Assembly: GCF_034119845.1 (NCBI RefSeq)
Contig: NZ_CP139420.1
Location: 2,148,001-2,212,000, forward strand
Origin: Flavobacterium sp. NG2
GTDB taxonomy: Bacteria > Bacteroidota > Bacteroidia > Flavobacteriales > Flavobacteriaceae
Length of the DNA stretch: 64,000 bases
Reading direction: 5' to 3'
Shown here: positions 61,634 to 64,000 of the stretch, piece after piece
How positions within the stretch are numbered: the first letter of the stretch is position 1
Layout of the letters: each line of letters begins with the position of its first letter
Translations under genes and position numbers: made by a program
Notes under the pieces: model-generated
The model's input: only the letters and a program-made list of their open reading frames with translations
Told to the model about the DNA's origin: nothing
Database searches by the model: none

Positions 61634-63046
61634 ATGATAAAAGTAGGATTGTTTGGTATCGGTTTGGATACCTATTGGCCACAGTTTGAGGGTTTGTTAG
61701 AACGTTTGGAAGGCTACCAAAACCAAATTGCCAATAAAATGGAAACCTTCGGAGCCGAGGTTGTGAATGTAGGATTAATCGATTCGCCAGAAAGAGCAAG
61801 AACAGCAGCTGAATTTTTGAAAAAAGAAGACGTGGGTATTGTATTTTTATATGTTTCGACTTATGCTTTGTCATCGACTGTTTTACCAGTGGTTCAAAAA
61901 TTAAAATGCCCAATAGTGATTTTGAATATCCAACCAGTAGCTGCTATTGATTACGAAAAGTTCAATAAAATGGGCGATCGTGGTCTAATGACTGGCGAAT
62001 GGCTAGCGCATTGCCAGGCCTGTTCTGTTCCAGAAATTGCCAATGTTTTTAACCGTTCCGGTTTGGACTATGAGTTTGTAACAGGATATTTAGGTGAACA
62101 ATCGGTTTGGGATGAAATTCAAGATTGGCTTGAAGCTGCCAACGTAGCCGATGTGATGCACAATAACCGTCTCGGTGTTTTAGGGCATTATTACTGCGGG
62201 ATGCTTGATGTTTATTCTGATTTAACCAAACAAGCCGCCGCTTTTGGTACACACATAGAGATTGTCGAAATGTGCGAACTCAAAAAACACAGAGACGAAG
62301 CAACAGAATTAGAAGTTCAAAATAAATTAGCCGAGTTCCAAAAAACATTTACAGTTGTTGCCGAATGCGAAGAAGCAGAATTAATTCGTGCCGCCAAAAC
62401 CTCGGTTGCCTTAGACAAATTGGTACAAAATCACAATTTAGGTTCTTTGGCTTATTATTACGAAGGAGAATCGGGGAATGAATATGAAAATATTGTAACC
62501 TCAGTAATCGCTGGAAATACTTTGCTAACTGGGAAAAATATTCCAGTTGCAGGAGAATACGAAATTAAAAATGCCCAAGCCATGAAAATCATGGATGCCT
62601 TTGGTGTGGGTGGCTCTTTTTCGGAGTTTTATGCGATGGATTTTAACGATGATATTGTGATGCTTGGTCATGATGGTCCCGCTCATTTTGCCATTGCCGA
62701 AGGGAACGTACAACTAGTGCCACTTCCTGTTTACCACGGAAAACCTGGTAAAGGTCTTTCGATACAAATGACCGTAAAACACGGCCCCGTAACCTTACTC
62801 TCTGTGGTAGAAGGTAAAGATGAAGTCTTTTTATTAGTGGCAGAAGGTGAATCAGTTGCAGGTCCTGTGCTTCAAATAGGAAATACCAACAGCCGTTATC
62901 GTTTTTCAATTGGCGCACGTGCTTTTATGAACGAATGGTCTAAACAAGGGCCTTCGCATCATTGTGCCATTGGAGTTGGACATATTGCTAATAAAATTGA
63001 CAAACTCGGTAATTTATTGAAATTAAAAGTGGTGCGAATTTGTTAA
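61634..63046 (+). CDS. L-fucose/L-arabinose isomerase-family sugar isomerase
   Basis: About 470 residues from the ATG at 61634 (MIKVGLFGIGLDTYWPQFEG); the frame extends to 61601, but those residues lack family character. The protein is a cytoplasmic three-domain isomerase: Rossmann-like N-terminal part (VGIVFLYVSTYALSSTVLP), central part (NNRLGVLGHYYCGMLDVYSD), substrate/metal region (YEGESGNEYENIVTSVIAGNTLL), and the C-terminal FNDDIVMLGHDGPAHFAIAEG and GPSHHCAIGVGHI, with His and Glu residues suited to metal binding. The fold and length fit the L-fucose/L-arabinose isomerase superfamily. The substrate is not fixed; an aldose released from the glycan (L-rhamnose, L-fucose, L-arabinose or D-xylose) is expected. 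Preceded by the GH78 and the two REP-like repeats. Confidence 0.82.
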   Translation: MIKVGLFGIGLDTYWPQFEGLLERLEGYQNQIANKMETFGAEVVNVGLIDSPERARTAAEFLKKEDVGIVFLYVSTYALSSTVLPVVQKLKCPIVILNIQPVAAIDYEKFNKMGDRGLMTGEWLAHCQACSVPEIANVFNRSGLDYEFVTGYLGEQSVWDEIQDWLEAANVADVMHNNRLGVLGHYYCGMLDVYSDLTKQAAAFGTHIEIVEMCELKKHRDEATELEVQNKLAEFQKTFTVVAECEEAELIRAAKTSVALDKLVQNHNLGSLAYYYEGESGNEYENIVTSVIAGNTLLTGKNIPVAGEYEIKNAQAMKIMDAFGVGGSFSEFYAMDFNDDIVMLGHDGPAHFAIAEGNVQLVPLPVYHGKPGKGLSIQMTVKHGPVTLLSVVEGKDEVFLLVAEGESVAGPVLQIGNTNSRYRFSIGARAFMNEWSKQGPSHHCAIGVGHIANKIDKLGNLLKLKVVRIC

Positions 63047-63081
63047 TGTTTGTTTAGGGATGGATTTTTTTGGTTAATAAC

Positions 63082-63126
63082 CAAGACAGTACAGGATAAA
63101 AATTATATAGCTAAGATTTAAGTTTA
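63082..63126 (+). promoter_or_regulatory. PUL direct-repeat activator site and -7 box, upstream of GH106
   Basis: CAAGACAG-TA-CAGGATAA (63082-63099), then TAAGTTTA 19 nt later (63119-63126). The leader to the ATG at 63251 would be ~118 nt, longer than at other copies. Confidence 0.65.
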
Positions 63127-63250
63127 TCAACAATAAAAATAAAGTTGTAAATGAATATTTGAAGCCTCATTCTTAATGTTGTTTCAAAATCATACAAAAC
63201 TATTAATGCAATAGTTTCTACTTTTTACACACTTTTTTAAAATAAAAATC

Positions 63251-64000
63251 ATGAAAATTTCCTCTATTGTATGCTTTGTATTAAGTATTCAGCTGTTTTT
63301 TGTAGGTTGTAAACCTCAAAAAACTGCTGTTGTTTCAGGAAAAAACATCCCTGAAACAAGTCTTGAAAAATTAAAAAAAGGGTTTTCATCACCAGAAATG
63401 CAATACCATCCCGAAACTTGGTTTCATTTTAACGGAAATAACATTAGCAAAGAAGGGATTACACTCGACTTAGTAGCAATAAAATATGCCGGTATTCAAG
63501 GAGTACATTTATTTAATAAAAACGGACAGGTATTTCCAGGGGTTAAACAAATCAAAGTATTATCACCAGAATGGGAAGATATGGTGCGTCATACGGCCGA
63601 TGAATGCAAGCGTTTAGGCTTAAAATTTACGATGCAAAATTGCCCCGGCTGGTCCATGACAGGCGGTCCTTGGGTACCTGCCCAAGAGGCGCAAAGAGAA
63701 ATTGTAGAAACGGTTTACCGATTAAAAGGTGGAGCGAAATTTAATGAAGTTTTATCAATTGATTCTTTGTATAAAACTCCAGATTATGATTATAAAGAGG
63801 TGCAGGTTCTGGCATTTCCAACTCCAGAAGGCGACGATACAGCCATACTCAATCCTTCAAAAGTAGAGACTAATAATACCATTGTACCTTGGGAAGATAT
63901 TTTTAACCCTAATTCTAAAATCATTGTCACAGCCAAAACCACCATGCTTGACAAAGAATTGCCACAATACAGAGCCGAAGGGATTGCCAAAGTAGCTACA
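63251..64000 (+). CDS. GH106-like alpha-L-rhamnosidase, 5' part
   Basis: The gene runs off the right edge with no stop, so only the first ~250 residues are seen. A lipoprotein signal ends in LFFVGC (Cys20). The sequence then shows FSSPEMQYHPETWFHFNGNNISKEGITLDLVAIKYAGIQGVHLF, where the PETWFHFNGN/GIT...AGIQG pattern and the later LKFTMQNCPGWSMTGGPWVP are the N-terminal signature of GH106 (Glyco_hydro_106). GH106 enzymes release alpha-L-rhamnose. It has the PUL promoter motif. Together with the two GH78s and the sulfatase-GH78 fusion it is the fourth rhamnosidase in the window. Confidence 0.85.
   Translation, partial: MKISSIVCFVLSIQLFFVGCKPQKTAVVSGKNIPETSLEKLKKGFSSPEMQYHPETWFHFNGNNISKEGITLDLVAIKYAGIQGVHLFNKNGQVFPGVKQIKVLSPEWEDMVRHTADECKRLGLKFTMQNCPGWSMTGGPWVPAQEAQREIVETVYRLKGGAKFNEVLSIDSLYKTPDYDYKEVQVLAFPTPEGDDTAILNPSKVETNNTIVPWEDIFNPNSKIIVTAKTTMLDKELPQYRAEGIAKVAT

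Noticed and set aside
1..64000. CRISPR arrays, tRNA, rRNA or insertion sequences
   Set aside because: No array-like regular repeats, tRNA cloverleaf, rRNA segments or transposase genes were recognised by eye; a tool search would be needed to exclude them.

Overview
The window looks like a piece of a Bacteroidota chromosome, most likely a marine or alga-associated member of the Flavobacteriaceae. The evidence is the AT-rich DNA, one SusC/SusD pair, a hybrid two-component regulator, six proteins with type IX secretion (T9SS) C-terminal sorting domains, and flavobacterial TAnnTTTG-type -7 promoter boxes. Almost every gene is on the + strand; one AraC-type regulator is the exception. The species cannot be named from the sequence.

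The window is the greater part of one large polysaccharide utilization locus (PUL) whose gene content fits ulvan, the sulfated rhamnose/uronic acid/xylose polysaccharide of green algae. Layout: (1) 1-14921: the end of an S1 sulfatase, then GH5-, GH3-, GH78-, PL8-, GH2- and GH43-like enzymes. (2) 15186-20465: a GntR/LacI-type regulator and a hybrid two-component system (HTCS). (3) 21061-27781: SusC, SusD and two fasciclin-domain lipoproteins. (4) 28009-39750: a sulfatase-rhamnosidase fusion, an outer-membrane barrel, a heparinase-like lyase, a glycan-binding lipoprotein, a second GH3 and a GH105. (5) 40194-56612: secreted T9SS proteins, comprising two propeller lyases, a PL28 lyase, a CBM-only protein, a GH39 with CBM6 domains and a metallopeptidase, followed by a lipoprotein PL28. 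(6) 56755-64000: an AraC regulator, a GH78, a sugar isomerase and the start of a GH106.

The inferred division of labour is as follows. Secreted and surface lyases (PL24/25-like, PL28, heparinase-like, PL8-like) cut the chain, and SusC/SusD with the FAS1 lipoproteins capture and import oligomers. The GH105 removes the unsaturated uronic acid left by lyases. Sulfatases strip sulfate, GH78/GH106 release rhamnose, and GH3/GH39/GH43 release xylose or glucose. The isomerase feeds a released sugar into metabolism.

The most striking non-coding signal is an 18-bp direct repeat, consensus roughly CAGkACAG-N2-CAGGAYAG, found upstream of ten genes or operons. In nine of the ten, a TAnnTTTG-like -7 box starts exactly 19 nt after it. 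This looks like a PUL-wide activator site, and the AraC-type DNA-binding domain of the HTCS is the obvious candidate to bind it. Other points of interest are a sulfatase truncated inside a GH78-like domain beside an intact sulfatase-GH78 fusion, a beta-trefoil plus T9SS cassette shared by unrelated lyase families, a GH2 with a non-canonical acid/base motif, and REP-like repeats.
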